A program made the position numbers and the translations under genes. Source: Rhodospirillales bacterium (GTDB lineage: Bacteria > Pseudomonadota > Alphaproteobacteria > Acetobacterales > Acetobacteraceae). From it: a DNA stretch of 32,998 nucleotides. Where the stretch lies: NCBI GenBank assembly GCA_025352565.1, contig JANXTF010000096.1, forward strand, positions 1-32,998. Direction: 5' to 3'. The notes under the pieces were generated by a model. The model did no database searches, had not been told where the DNA came from, and saw only the letters and a program-made list of their open reading frames with translations. Positions 18,604-27,045 of this stretch are shown here, one piece after another (position 1 is the stretch's first letter; each line of letters starts with the position of its first letter).

Positions 18604-19157
18604 CCACGCCAGCGGGTTCTGCCGCCCAACCTGGCAGCGATGCCTCGATGGACGAGATTCTGGCCTCGATCCGCCGCATCCTGGCGGAGGATGAGACCGC
18701 CGATGCGGCCTCGCCGCGAACCTCAGGCATAACGCCTGCGGCCCAGTCACCCGCGCTGCTTGTGGGCGAGCAGCGTCACGACGTGCTCGAACTCGACGCG
18801 TCGATGCTCGTCGAGGAGCCGCCCTCCGCTCCGATGCCCGATGCGTCAGTCAGGCGCGAACCAACTTCCGGGATTGCCATTCCAATGCCAGATCCGCATT
18901 TCAACGCGAACCCTCCCGAGTCGCTGGTCGCACCCGAGGCCGCGGCGGCCACCGCCGCCTCGGTCGGCTCCCTCGTGCGGCATCTGGCGCAAGAGCGGAA
19001 CCTGCAGGTGACGCGGGGCGGTCCGTCGCTGGAGGACGTGATCCGCGACGAGATGCGGCCATTGCTGAAGCATTGGCTCGACACCAACCTGCCCGTATTG
19101 GTCGAACGCCTGGTTCGGGCCGAGATCGCCCGCGTGGTCGATCGCTCGGTCGGCTAA
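18600..19157 (+). CDS. PopZ-like DUF2497 protein
   Basis: 185-residue protein with both conserved ends of the DUF2497/PopZ family. The N-terminal helix is SMDEILASIRRILAEDE (about residues 17-33). The C-terminal helical block is LEDVIRDEMRPLLKHWLDTNLPVLVERLVRAEIARVV. The middle (about 35-125) is Pro/Ala/Ser/acid-rich and apparently disordered. In Caulobacter, PopZ self-assembles at the cell pole and anchors the chromosome origin and signalling proteins; the C-terminal helices drive assembly and the N-terminal helix binds clients. The GTG at 18600 overlaps the tolC stop (GTGA). A shorter ATG start at 18648 would begin right at MDEIL. Its position between tolC and valS is the usual alphaproteobacterial context. 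Polar organisation here is inferred from the family. Confidence 0.85.
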   Translation: MTTPAGSAAQPGSDASMDEILASIRRILAEDETADAASPRTSGITPAAQSPALLVGEQRHDVLELDASMLVEEPPSAPMPDASVRREPTSGIAIPMPDPHFNANPPESLVAPEAAAATAASVGSLVRHLAQERNLQVTRGGPSLEDVIRDEMRPLLKHWLDTNLPVLVERLVRAEIARVVDRSVG

Positions 19158-19218
19158 CCGAGCCCCGCCGCCCACCGCGCGCCGCTTTCCAGGCACGCGG
19201 CCATTCGAGTGACCCATC

Positions 19219-21906
19219 ATGTTGTCCAAATCCTTTTCGCCCGCCGAGGTCGAAGCCTCCCTCTATGAAGGCTGGGAAGCATCCGGCGCCTTCGCGGCCC
19301 GGCCCGACGGCAACGCCGCCCCCTTCACCATCATGATCCCGCCGCCCAACGTCACGGGCAGCCTGCACATGGGCCATGCGCTCACCTTCACCGTGCAGGA
19401 CACGCTGATCCGCTGGCGCCGTATGCAGGGCCGCGACGCGCTGTGGCAGCCGGGCACCGACCACGCCGGCATCGCCACCCAGATGGTGGTCGAGCGGCTG
19501 CTGGAATCCGAGGGCGCCGCGCGCAAGACGCTGGGCCGCGAGAAATTCCTCGAACGGGTCTGGCAGTGGAAAGCCGAATCCGGCGGCGCCATCACCCGCC
19601 AGCTCCGTCGCCTTGGTGCGTCGCTGGATTGGCCCCGCGAACGCTTCACCATGGATGACGGGCTCTCGGTCGCCGTCCGCGAGGTGTTCGTCACCCTGGC
19701 CAAGCAGGGCCTGATCTACCGCGACCGGCGCCTTGTTAACTGGGACCCGAAATTTCAGTCCGCCATTTCCGACCTGGAAGTCGAGAGCCGCGAGATGCGC
19801 GGGCATATCTGGACCATCCGCTACCCGGTCGAGGGGGAGGCGGGCCGCTTCATCGAGGTCGCCACCACCCGGCCGGAAACGATGCTGGGCGACACGGCGG
19901 TGGCGGTTCACCCCACCGATGCACGCTATGCCGACCTTGTCGGCCGCTTCGTGACCCTGCCGATCACCGGCCGACGGGTGCCGATCGTGGCCGATGAATA
20001 CTCCGATCCGGAGAAGGGCACAGGTGCCGTCAAGATAACGCCCGCGCATGATTTCAACGATTTCGCGGTGGGCCAGCGCCACAGGCTCGCCATGCCAAGC
20101 GTGCTGGATCGCGCGGCACGGATCACGCTGGCCGAGATCGAGTTGACCGCCGTGCCGGGCCTCGCCGATCCGGAGTTCGCCCGCTCCCTCGCGGGCCAGG
20201 ATCGCTATGACGCGCGAAAGGCCATCGTGGCCGAACTCGAACGCCTGGAGCTGTTGGTCGGCGTCGAGCCGCACACCAACCAGGTGCCGCATGGCGACCG
20301 CTCGGGTGTCGCGATCGAGCCGCTGCTGACGGTGCAGTGGTATTGCAACGCGGCCGAACTGGCCAGGCCGGCCATCGAAGCCGTCGAACAGGGCCGCACC
20401 AGGTTCGTGCCCCAGCAATGGGAGAACACCTTCTTCGCCTGGATGCGCGACATCCAGCCCTGGTGCATCAGCCGCCAGCTCTGGTGGGGCCACCGCATCC
20501 CGGCCTGGTACGGGCCGGACGGCACGGTGTTCGTCGAAAAGACCGAGGCCGAGGCGGTGGCGGCCGCACGCGCGCATTACGGCGAGGATCGCGAATTGTC
20601 CCGCGACGAGGACGTGCTGGACACCTGGTTCAGCTCCGCCCTGTGGCCGTTCTCCACCCTCGGCTGGCCAGAGAAAACGCCGGATCTCGCGCGCTATTAT
20701 CCCGGCGACGTGCTGGTGACGGGCTTCGACATCATCTTCTTCTGGGTCGCCCGGATGATGATGATGGGCCTGCACTTCATGGGCGACGTGCCGTTCCGCA
20801 CGGTCTACATCCACGGCCTGGTCAGCGACGAGCGCGGCCAGAAGATGAGCAAGTCCAAGGGCAACGTGATCGACCCGCTGGACCTCGTCGACCAGTACGG
20901 CGCCGACGCGCTGCGCTTCACCATCGCGTCCCTGACCGGCCCCGGCCGCGGCATGAAGCTCGGCGCCGCCCGGGTGGAGGTGTCGCGCGGCTTCATCACC
21001 AAGCTGTGGAACGCGGCACGGTTCTGCGAGATGAACGCGGTGGCGCCCGACCCGGCGTTCCAGCCCTCCGACGCCGCCCTGCCGCTGTCGCGCTGGCTGC
21101 TGGCGGCGGCCAGCGACGCCATCGCCGAGACGACGACGGCGCTGGAGGCCTATCGCTTCGACGAATACGCCAGCGCTTGCCAGCGCTTCGCCCGCAACGT
21201 GTTCTGCGACTGGTTCCTCGAATTCGCCAAGCCAACGCTGCTGCTGACCGAGACGCCCGAGGCCGCCGAACTCCGCCGTACCGCCGCCCACGTGCTCGGC
21301 CTGATGCTGCGCCTGCTGCATCCGGTGATGCCGTTCGTCACCGAGGAACTCTGGGCCGAATTCGGCTACGGCCCGAAAGGCAGCCTGATCGGCACCGCCT
21401 GGCCCGAGCCGTTCGACGTTCCCGGCCGCGACGCGGCGCGCGCCGAACTCGATTGGGTGGTCCGTCTGATCTCCGAGGTGCGCACCGTGCGCGCCGAGAT
21501 GAACGTGCCGCCCTCCCAGCTCTCGCCTATCTGGGTGAAGGACGCCACGCCCGCCACGCTGGCGCGCGGCGCCGCCTGGATGCACGTGATCGGTCGCATG
21601 GCTCGCGCCTCGGCTTTCGGCCCGCTCGACGGCGACGTCCCGAAAGGTGCCGCCCAGGCCGTCCTCGACGAAGCCACCCTGGTGCTGCCGCTGGCCGGGC
21701 TGATCGACCTGGACGCCGAGCGTGCGCGTTTGGCTAAGGAACTCGCGCGGGCTGCCGACGAAGCGGCCAAGGTTGAGAAGAAGCTGTCCAATCCCGATTT
21801 CGTATCGCGGGCGAAGGAGGAAGTGGTCGAGGAAAACCGCGAACGCCTCCGCGCCGCACAGGGCGAAGTGGCACGGCTCGATGCGGCATTGGCGCGGATC
21901 GCCTGA
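19219..21906 (+). CDS. valS: Valyl-tRNA synthetase
   Basis: Charges tRNA-Val and edits mischarged threonine; class Ia synthetase, 895 residues. The HIGH-type motif HMGH is at residues 50-53 within [15 protein letters not shown]. The CP1 editing domain includes the [19 protein letters not shown] and [11 protein letters not shown] segments (about 210-280). [21 protein letters not shown] and [20 protein letters not shown] are typical Val[13 protein letters not shown] carries the KMSKS motif at 542-546. The anticodon-binding helices follow, and a C-terminal coiled coil (about 830-895, [26 protein letters not shown]) grips the tRNA. The ATG at 19219 lies 61 bases after the PopZ-like gene. No T-box or leader signal is evident. 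Confidence 0.98.
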   Translation: MLSKSFSPAEVEASLYEGWEASGAFAARPDGNAAPFTIMIPPPNVTGSLHMGHALTFTVQDTLIRWRRMQGRDALWQPGTDHAGIATQMVVERLLESEGAARKTLGREKFLERVWQWKAESGGAITRQLRRLGASLDWPRERFTMDDGLSVAVREVFVTLAKQGLIYRDRRLVNWDPKFQSAISDLEVESREMRGHIWTIRYPVEGEAGRFIEVATTRPETMLGDTAVAVHPTDARYADLVGRFVTLPITGRRVPIVADEYSDPEKGTGAVKITPAHDFNDFAVGQRHRLAMPSVLDRAARITLAEIELTAVPGLADPEFARSLAGQDRYDARKAIVAELERLELLVGVEPHTNQVPHGDRSGVAIEPLLTVQWYCNAAELARPAIEAVEQGRTRFVPQQWENTFFAWMRDIQPWCISRQLWWGHRIPAWYGPDGTVFVEKTEAEAVAAARAHYGEDRELSRDEDVLDTWFSSALWPFSTLGWPEKTPDLARYYPGDVLVTGFDIIFFWVARMMMMGLHFMGDVPFRTVYIHGLVSDERGQKMSKSKGNVIDPLDLVDQYGADALRFTIASLTGPGRGMKLGAARVEVSRGFITKLWNAARFCEMNAVAPDPAFQPSDAALPLSRWLLAAASDAIAETTTALEAYRFDEYASACQRFARNVFCDWFLEFAKPTLLLTETPEAAELRRTAAHVLGLMLRLLHPVMPFVTEELWAEFGYGPKGSLIGTAWPEPFDVPGRDAARAELDWVVRLISEVRTVRAEMNVPPSQLSPIWVKDATPATLARGAAWMHVIGRMARASAFGPLDGDVPKGAAQAVLDEATLVLPLAGLIDLDAERARLAKELARAADEAAKVEKKLSNPDFVSRAKEEVVEENRERLRAAQGEVARLDAALARIA

Positions 21907-21920
21907 ACCGCGCGACGCCG

Positions 21921-21946
21921 GGCGGAAATGGGCGCCGCGTTCCGCC
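21921..21946 (+). terminator. Hairpin after valS
   Basis: A perfect 7-bp stem (GGCGGAA at 21921-21927, TTCCGCC at 21940-21946) with a 12-nt loop starts 15 bases past the valS stop codon. There is no T tract after it, so it would be a Rho-assisted end or an mRNA 3' stabiliser rather than a classical terminator. Confidence 0.4.
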
Positions 21947-22009
21947 ACATGGCGTCATGGCCATGGCGCCGCCGGACTGCTATCGTAACGGCTTGACGGG
22001 GGTGGCGCG

Positions 22010-22381
22010 ATGAGCGACTTGGCAATAACGGACCAGTTCGAACCGAGCGGCTATTTCAGCTTTCGCGGGCGGATCACCCGGCGCAGCTACTGGATGCACT
22101 ACACCTTGCCGCTCCTGGCGGCCGCCATCGTTGCCTCGGCCATCGATTACGGCCTGTTCGGCGGCGACAATTTGTTCACCATGGTGGCGAGCATCGCCTG
22201 CCTCTGGCCAAGCCTCGCCAGCATTTCCAAACGCCTGCACGACCGTGGCCGCAGCGCCTGGTTCATGCTCATCGCGTTCGTGCCGCTGATTGGCGTGTTT
22301 TGGCTGCTCATCGAATGCGGGTTCCTGCGCGGCGGGTCGGGCGCGAACCGCTTCGGGCCCTCGCCGCTGGAGCGCGCCTGA
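22010..22381 (+). CDS. DUF805 membrane protein
   Basis: 123-residue inner-membrane protein of the DUF805 (YhaH-like) family. The family begins with a Y/F-x-G-R-x-x-R-x-x-Y/F-W motif, here FSFRGRITRRSYWMHY at about residues 16-31. This is followed by a hydrophobic helix (TLPLLAAAIVASAIDYGLF), a second one around TMVASIACLWPSLAS, the hallmark KRLHDRGRSAWF (about 74-85), and a third helix LIAFVPLIGVFWLLIECGFL. The C-terminal GANRFGPSPL is also typical. Function in the family is unknown. It lies 103 bases downstream of valS and converges with the small minus-strand gene at 22517. Confidence 0.88.
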   Translation: MSDLAITDQFEPSGYFSFRGRITRRSYWMHYTLPLLAAAIVASAIDYGLFGGDNLFTMVASIACLWPSLASISKRLHDRGRSAWFMLIAFVPLIGVFWLLIECGFLRGGSGANRFGPSPLERA

Positions 22382-22465
22382 CATGTGGCTGTCCGACCGA
22401 GCGGTGGCTGCCGGTCGCGATCAGGGCCGGCCGTTACGCCTGTCTCGCTGTGGCGGAGCGGCTTT

Positions 22466-22501
22466 GGATGCGCCGATCCGGGCAAACCACGTAGCGCATC
22501 C
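22466..22501. terminator. Inverted repeat in a convergent intergenic region
   Basis: GGATGCGC at 22466-22473 and GCGCATCC at 22494-22501 form a perfect 8-bp stem with a 20-nt loop. It lies between the DUF805 gene and a convergent small gene, a place where a bidirectional transcription end or a REP-like element is expected. The long loop and lack of T runs make a classical terminator unlikely. Confidence 0.4.
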
Positions 22502-22516
22502 GACGTCGAAGCTCGT

Positions 22517-22813
22517 TTACCCGATCACCCGGAGGAACGCGCGCCCTGCCGCGAACAGGGCGGCTCCGGCGCCAAGGAAGGCAAGCGCGGTCTGCCAAGG
22601 CGACAAAAGACGGTCACGCGTGAGCTTGGCCGTATCGGCGTAGAGCCTGGACTGTTCGGCGCCGAACTTGAACTGCCCGGCCACGAGTTTGGCCTGCTCC
22701 GCCGCCAGCTTGTCGTGCTCCGCGACGAATTTTCGAGTCTCGGCAAGCTGCCGATCAATCCGGGAGATGACTTCGCGCAGTTCAAGAGCATCGGCTTGAG
22801 CGGCATCGCCCAT
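22517..22813 (-). CDS. Small coiled-coil protein with a C-terminal membrane helix
   Basis: 98-residue protein not assigned to a named family. The first about 65 residues form a charged, Ala/Glu/Lys/Gln-rich helix with heptad-like spacing and internal repeats of the type KLAAEQAKLVAGQFKFGAEQ, consistent with a coiled coil. The last about 28 residues contain one hydrophobic segment (PWQTALAFLGAGAALFAAGRAFL) that would anchor it in the membrane as a tail-anchored protein. The ATG at 22813 is chosen because AGAGG lies seven bases upstream; a further upstream start would add an unlikely Ala/Gly-rich leader. It is the last gene of a minus-strand group after the GNAT gene. It resembles small alphaproteobacterial membrane proteins with a helical domain. 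Function unknown. Confidence 0.65.
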   Translation of the reverse strand: MGDAAQADALELREVISRIDRQLAETRKFVAEHDKLAAEQAKLVAGQFKFGAEQSRLYADTAKLTRDRLLSPWQTALAFLGAGAALFAAGRAFLRVIG

Positions 22814-22891
22814 AATCAGCCTCTTTGGTAGACCGGCCTGCAAACCCGCTGCCAACCTGGCCTGCGCGCATGTGCCGTCCAATTGATTCCG

Positions 22892-23347
22892 CTAACCCTC
22901 CGCCACCTTCCGCCGCAACGACCGCGAGAATCGCAACGACGAATGCTCGAACCCGATCGCGCGATAAAACGCATGCGCCGCCTCGCGCCGCACGCCGCTG
23001 GTCAGTTCCAGCACGTCGCAGCCGGCCATCCGCGCCGCCTGGCTCGCGGCCTTCACCAGCATGCGGCCGATGCCCGAGCCGCGCGCGCGATCGTCCACCA
23101 CCAGCGTGGTGATGCGGGCCAATGGGCGTTCGTGGTGCAGCATCGGGCACCAGTTCACCGCGATCACGCCGACCACCGGCCCGTATCCGCTCGCCACCAG
23201 CACAATGGCGTCGGGGTCGCCGGCAACCGCCTCCAGCCGCAATGCCGCCGCGCGGGCCGTCATCGGATAGCCGAGTTGTCCGAGCAGGCCTGCCACATCG
23301 GCCGCGTCCGCCGGCACGGCACCGCGTATGTCGATGCCCGCCGCCAC
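22892..23347 (-). CDS. GNAT-family N-acetyltransferase
   Basis: 151-residue acetyl-CoA-dependent N-acetyltransferase. The fold is readable in order: N-terminal strand IRGAVPADAADVAGLLGQLGYP, the strand-3/4 region VVGVIAVNWCPMLHHERPLARITTLVVDDRARGSGIG with the acetyl-CoA pyrophosphate-binding R-G-x-G-I-G loop (motif A), then LVKAASQAARMAGCDVLELTSGVRREAAHAFYRAIGFEH (motif B). The GTG at 23347 lies 17 bases after the M16 peptidase stop, so it is probably co-transcribed. The substrate (small amine, antibiotic or protein N-terminus) cannot be told from the sequence. Confidence 0.88.
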   Translation of the reverse strand: MAAGIDIRGAVPADAADVAGLLGQLGYPMTARAAALRLEAVAGDPDAIVLVASGYGPVVGVIAVNWCPMLHHERPLARITTLVVDDRARGSGIGRMLVKAASQAARMAGCDVLELTSGVRREAAHAFYRAIGFEHSSLRFSRSLRRKVAEG

Positions 23348-23363
23348 CTTCAGGCCGCCCCGC

Positions 23364-24629
23364 TCAGGCCGCGAGCGCGGCCTTCACCGTGCCGTGGTAG
23401 TCCATCTCCGGCACCGGGCCGACCACCGACACCGTCGGGTTGCTCGCCACCACCACGCGCGCGGCCTGCCGCACATCGTCCAGCGTCACCGCCTCCACCG
23501 CGCGCATCGCCTCGGCCGGCGGGATGACCTTGCCGTGCTCGAACAGCGAGTTGGCGATGGAACGCGCGAGCGTGAACGGCTTCTCCTTGGCGGTGGCGAG
23601 GTTGACCAGCATGGAGTTGCGCGCCCGCGTCAGATCCTGCGTCGTCACGCCCTGCGTGGTCTTCACGATCTGCTCGCACGCGACCTGGATCAGGTCGGGC
23701 ACGTGCTTGGCGGTGGTGCCGGCATACATCACGAAATCGCCGTGGTCCCCGCCATGGTCGGAATAGGCGGACACGGCGTACACCAACCCGCGCTTCTCGC
23801 GCACCTCCTGGAACAGCGGCGAGGACATGCCGCCGCCGAGTGCCCGCGCCAGCAGCTTGTGGGCATAGACCGTCGGGTCCGTCTCGGGCACCGATTGCAG
23901 GCCGAGCAGGATGGTCACCTGCTCGAAATCCTTTTCGGTGTTGCGCACGTCGCCGCCGACATAGCGGGCCGGCGCCGCCACAACCGGCGTCGAATGGCTG
24001 GGCAGGACGGCGAAATGCGCGCCGACCATCGCCACGAAATCGGCGTGGGCGAAATCGCCGGTGCCGACGACCACCATGTTCTCGGCGAAATAATGCTCGG
24101 CCACGAACGCGGTGAAATGCTCGCGCGTGACGCCCTCGATGATCGAGGCGGGGCCGAGGATCGGGCGGCCGAGCGGCTGGTCGGGGTAGGCCGTGGTGCC
24201 GTAGCCGTCATAGGCGACGTGGGAGGGGTTGTCGGCGGCGCGGCGGATTTCCTGCAATATCACGCCCTTCTCGATCTCGATCTCCTTCGGCTCGAAGTTC
24301 GATGCGGTCAGCACGTCGCCCAGTATCTCGACCGATTGGGCGATGGTGGATTTCAGCCCGGTAACGAAATAGGCGGTCTGGTCGTGCGAGGTGAACGCGT
24401 TGATGTTGGAGCCCAGCATCTCGATCTCGGCGGCGATCTGCAGGGATGTCCGGGTGCGGGTGCCCTTGAACGCCATGTGTTCGAGGAAATGCGCGATGCC
24501 GTTATTGGCCTCGGTTTCGTTGCGGGCGCCGGCCTTGACGAAGGCGCCGACGGCGGCGCTGTCGAAGCCGGGCAGGTTGACGGACACGACCCGCAGGCCG
24601 TTGGGAAGGACGCTTTGTTCGATGTTCAT
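23364..24629 (-). CDS. M16-family zinc peptidase (processing-peptidase-like)
   Basis: 421-residue pitrilysin-family metallopeptidase, close in type to bacterial homologues of the mitochondrial processing peptidase beta subunit. The inverted zinc motif HxxEH is HFLEH at residues 47-51, and the third ligand Glu127 lies 76 residues on in IEKGVILQEIRRA, exactly the family spacing. The second inactive M16_C half includes LGLQSVPETDP, the LARALGGGMSSPLFQEVREKRGLVYAVSAYS segment and the typical LARSIANSLFEHGKVIP. The N-terminus IEQSVLPNGLRVVSVNLPGFDSAAVGAFVKAGARNE is canonical. There is no signal peptide, so it is cytoplasmic. It follows imuB after 26 bases, a neighbourhood not usually seen for either gene. 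Targets are unknown. Confidence 0.93.
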   Translation of the reverse strand: MNIEQSVLPNGLRVVSVNLPGFDSAAVGAFVKAGARNETEANNGIAHFLEHMAFKGTRTRTSLQIAAEIEMLGSNINAFTSHDQTAYFVTGLKSTIAQSVEILGDVLTASNFEPKEIEIEKGVILQEIRRAADNPSHVAYDGYGTTAYPDQPLGRPILGPASIIEGVTREHFTAFVAEHYFAENMVVVGTGDFAHADFVAMVGAHFAVLPSHSTPVVAAPARYVGGDVRNTEKDFEQVTILLGLQSVPETDPTVYAHKLLARALGGGMSSPLFQEVREKRGLVYAVSAYSDHGGDHGDFVMYAGTTAKHVPDLIQVACEQIVKTTQGVTTQDLTRARNSMLVNLATAKEKPFTLARSIANSLFEHGKVIPPAEAMRAVEAVTLDDVRQAARVVVASNPTVSVVGPVPEMDYHGTVKAALAA

Positions 24630-24655
24630 GGCCCCAATGTAGGGAACAAATCGCG

Positions 24656-26182
24656 CTAGAACAGCCCGTGGATGTACCAGCTTTGGTCGCCGGTCGCGGG
24701 ATCGACGCCGTCACCCCGGCGGAACAGCCAAAAACGGCTTCCCGCCTCGTCCTCCACCTGGAAATAGTCGCGTACCGCCCAGGTCTCGGCCGCGCGCTTC
24801 CACCACTCGCCGGCGATCCGTTCCGGGCCGTCGGCACGGCGGATGCGGTGGCGGTGCTGGCGCCAGGTAAAGGCGCGCGGCGGATGGTCGGGCAGCAGCG
24901 CCAGCGCCTCGACCGGCTGCGGCGGGTCCAGCAGGCGGGCCGGGCGCGGCAGGTCGGGCGCCCAGGTTCGGCCGGTGAGCGGGGCCATCGGCGGCCCATA
25001 GGCCACGCCGCGCTCCGGCACGTCGCTCTCGATGGCGGCGGCGCGATACACCCGCGCGGCCCCCAGGCGGCTTCGCAGCCGGTCCACCAGAGCCGCGACA
25101 TCGGCCCCCGGCGGGGCGGCACCCGCCAACACGGCCGGGGATTGCGCGTAAGACAGCGTCTCGGCCAGCGGCACCACCAGCCGCATCGCCTCGATGCCGA
25201 GGCCGGGATCGACCCTTTCGATCTCGGCGCGCAACAGGCGGGCGAGATGGACCGGGTCCCGGCTGGGGCGGGCGGTGCCGATGCGGATGGCGGGTGTCGC
25301 GCCATCCACGCGCTCGAACAGCAGGTCGAGCCGGCGGGCTCCTTGCCCCGCCTGCTCCATCGCCGCGCAGACCGCGACGCTCAGGCGGTCGATCGCCACC
25401 GCGAACGCATCCCCGGTCAGCAACGGCTCGACGAAGGCCTCGCGCCGCGAGAGCACGCCGATCGGCAGCATCGGCATGATCGGCTCGAACGCATGGCCCA
25501 GCGCCTGGTCCAGAAGTCGCCCGAGCACGGCACCGAAGCGGCGGGCGAGCGGGGCGCGGGGCGCCTCGATCAGTTGTGCCACGCGGTCGAAGCCGAGGCG
25601 GTGCAGCTTTTCCCCCACTTCCGGCGGCAGGCGCAGGCAACCCACCGGCAGCTTTGCGATCGCCATCCGCGTGCCGCCCTCGGGCACCACGGTCTCGGCT
25701 GCCTCGCCGAACCGCGCCACCGCGTGCGCGGCCCCCGGCGTGTCGGCCATCGCCAGCCGTGCCGCGAACCCGGCCGCGCGCAGCCAGCCGCCGATGACGC
25801 CGAGAAAGGCCGGCTCGCCGCCATGCAGATGGGTGCAGCCGGTGGCGTCGATCCACAGCCCGTCCGGCGCGTCGGGCGAGGTGAGCGGCGAAAAGCACAG
25901 GCACCAGCCCGCCAGCCGCGCGAGCGCCGCCGCGTCGGCCTCGGGGTCGGCCTCGCGCACCTCGAGACCGCGCAGCATGGCCTGGGCGCGGGCCAGCTTC
26001 ATGCCGGCGCGCAAGCCCGCGCGGCTGGCGGCATGGTCGGCGGCGGCCACCACGCGGCGGCCACCCTCCTGTGCGACGGTGACCAGCGGCGTCTCAGGCG
26101 ACGGCGCGGCTTGCGGGCCGCCGCTCCGCCGGATGCGATCGGTCGGCCAGGTCGGCAGCCAGACGGAGACGATGCGGCGCAT
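24656..26182 (-). CDS. imuB: ImuB, catalytically inactive Y-family polymerase-like SOS protein
   Basis: 508-residue Y-family DNA-polymerase relative acting as adaptor for error-prone synthesis: it links the DnaE2 polymerase, ImuA and the sliding clamp. The start at 26182 gives the canonical N-terminus RRIVSVWLPTWPTDRIRR. The catalytic Asp/Glu motifs of true Y polymerases are absent, as expected for ImuB. Other segments are RLAGWCLCFSPLTSPDAPDGLWIDATGCTHLHGG, PVGCLRLPPEVGEKLHRLGFDRVAQLIEAPRAPLARRFG (helix-hairpin-helix region) and the end AVRDYFQVEDEAGSRFWLFRR...WYIHGLF. No clear clamp-binding Q-x-x-L-F motif was found. It overlaps the 3' end of imuA by 89 bases, unusually far. dnaE2 does not follow; the next gene is an M16 peptidase. 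Confidence 0.92.
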   Translation of the reverse strand: MRRIVSVWLPTWPTDRIRRSGGPQAAPSPETPLVTVAQEGGRRVVAAADHAASRAGLRAGMKLARAQAMLRGLEVREADPEADAAALARLAGWCLCFSPLTSPDAPDGLWIDATGCTHLHGGEPAFLGVIGGWLRAAGFAARLAMADTPGAAHAVARFGEAAETVVPEGGTRMAIAKLPVGCLRLPPEVGEKLHRLGFDRVAQLIEAPRAPLARRFGAVLGRLLDQALGHAFEPIMPMLPIGVLSRREAFVEPLLTGDAFAVAIDRLSVAVCAAMEQAGQGARRLDLLFERVDGATPAIRIGTARPSRDPVHLARLLRAEIERVDPGLGIEAMRLVVPLAETLSYAQSPAVLAGAAPPGADVAALVDRLRSRLGAARVYRAAAIESDVPERGVAYGPPMAPLTGRTWAPDLPRPARLLDPPQPVEALALLPDHPPRAFTWRQHRHRIRRADGPERIAGEWWKRAAETWAVRDYFQVEDEAGSRFWLFRRGDGVDPATGDQSWYIHGLF

Positions 26183-26903
26183 CCGCCACCTCCACGATCC
26201 ACGATGCGGGCTCGCCGCCCCGGCGGCGCACGAGATCGAGCCGCCAGCGCGGCGGCCCCAGGCCTGGCCAGTCCGGCCGCCCCGGCAGCGGCGGCGCGCA
26301 GGGCAGGCACGCCACCCGCCAGCGCGTGACCGCCGCGTTCGGCTCGACCGCGCCGGCGGCAGGGTCGCGCACATTGCGCGCCCGCCGCGTCCGTCGCAGC
26401 GCGAAGGCGATCACGCCGGCACTCTCGGCGGCCAACTGCAAGCGGCGCGAGGCCGTCAGCCCCAGGCGCCCGCGCACCTCCCCCACCACGCCAGCCAGCC
26501 TGCCGCCGGCCGCGTCGCGATAGCGCAGCGCGTCCTCCATGGCCTGCAACACCCCGGCCAGCCGCCCGGCCTCGGCATACACCACCCGATCCGGATGCAG
26601 TCCCACGGCCGCGAGCGCGGGAGGGAACAGGTCGCGATGCTCCATCACCCACAGCACCGGGCCGGGCACACGCCCCAGCAGACCCGCCACGAACAGGGTG
26701 GCCGCAGTACCGTGCTCCGCCTCCGGCCCCGCCCCGGCCACCTCGTGCAGCGCCCCGTGCGCCAGCCCGCCACCCAGCCTCGCGTCGATCTCACGAACCC
26801 CCAGTTCCAGCATCGCCGCCGGATCAGGGAGCGGCCGCGCCCGCGCGATGCGCAGGCGCGGATCGGGCGCGGGAACAGCAGGGATCGCCAAACCGTCCGT
26901 CAT
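26094..26903 (-). CDS. imuA: ImuA, RecA-like SOS mutagenesis protein
   Basis: 269-residue RecA/SulA-related protein of the imuA-imuB-dnaE2 damage-induced mutagenesis system. Typical elements are an N-terminal GVREIDARLGGGLAHGALHEVAG, the degenerate nucleotide-binding region TLFVAGLLGRVPGPVLWVMEHRDLFPPALAAVGLHPDRVVY, and a long LGLTASRRLQLAAESAGVIAFALRR stretch. The C-terminus PRWRLDLVRRRGGEPASWIVEVADAPHRL is also familiar. The ATG at 26903 lies 24 bases downstream of a perfect LexA box and is preferred over an in-frame GTG at 26946, which would place the SOS box inside the coding region. Co-transcribed with imuB. Confidence 0.9.
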   Translation of the reverse strand: MTDGLAIPAVPAPDPRLRIARARPLPDPAAMLELGVREIDARLGGGLAHGALHEVAGAGPEAEHGTAATLFVAGLLGRVPGPVLWVMEHRDLFPPALAAVGLHPDRVVYAEAGRLAGVLQAMEDALRYRDAAGGRLAGVVGEVRGRLGLTASRRLQLAAESAGVIAFALRRTRRARNVRDPAAGAVEPNAAVTRWRVACLPCAPPLPGRPDWPGLGPPRWRLDLVRRRGGEPASWIVEVADAPHRLRLAADLADRSHPAERRPASRAVA

Positions 26904-26926
26904 GCGCTCACCCGCCTTTCCGATGA

Positions 26927-26941
26927 GAACATACGTGGAAC
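26927..26941. promoter_or_regulatory. LexA (SOS) box upstream of imuA
   Basis: GAAC at 26927-26930 and GAAC at 26938-26941 are separated by exactly 7 bases, the same site as upstream of lexA. It is 24 bases before the imuA start codon and about 105 bases before the divergent diguanylate cyclase gene. Repression of imuAB by LexA is strongly expected; an effect on the divergent gene is possible but unsupported. Confidence 0.85.
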
Positions 26942-26947
26942 ACACAG

Positions 26948-26970
26948 CCCGAGTCGAGTCGTCACTCGGG
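26948..26970. promoter_or_regulatory. Inverted repeat between imuA and the diguanylate cyclase gene
   Basis: CCCGAGT at 26948-26954 and ACTCGGG at 26964-26970 form a perfect 7-bp inverted repeat with a 9-nt spacer containing a second GAGTC-like sequence. It is immediately next to the SOS box in the divergent promoter region. It might be a regulator-binding site or an RNA hairpin in the leader of the plus-strand gene. No factor can be named. Confidence 0.4.
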
Positions 26971-27045
26971 CACGCGTCCTTTTGTCCGCATCAACCAAAT
27001 GTTCACTCCTGCGGGCGCAAGTTGTGTGGCCGCCGGAGTTCCGCC

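Noticed and set aside
18901-21948. A 1,015-codon open frame on the minus strand opposite valS
   Set aside because: Composition is Gly/Arg/His/Ala-rich without motifs, and valS on the plus strand has every catalytic signature.
24656-26374. Longer ImuB starting about 64 codons upstream
   Set aside because: The extra N-terminus is Arg/Gly/Ala-rich noise from the imuA antiphase. The canonical ImuB start RRIVSVWLP begins right after the ATG at 26182.
26539-27045. N-terminal extension of the diguanylate cyclase into the imuA region
   Set aside because: The extension is antisense to imuA, lacks motifs, and would abolish the divergent promoter. The ATG at 27046 has a good ribosome site.
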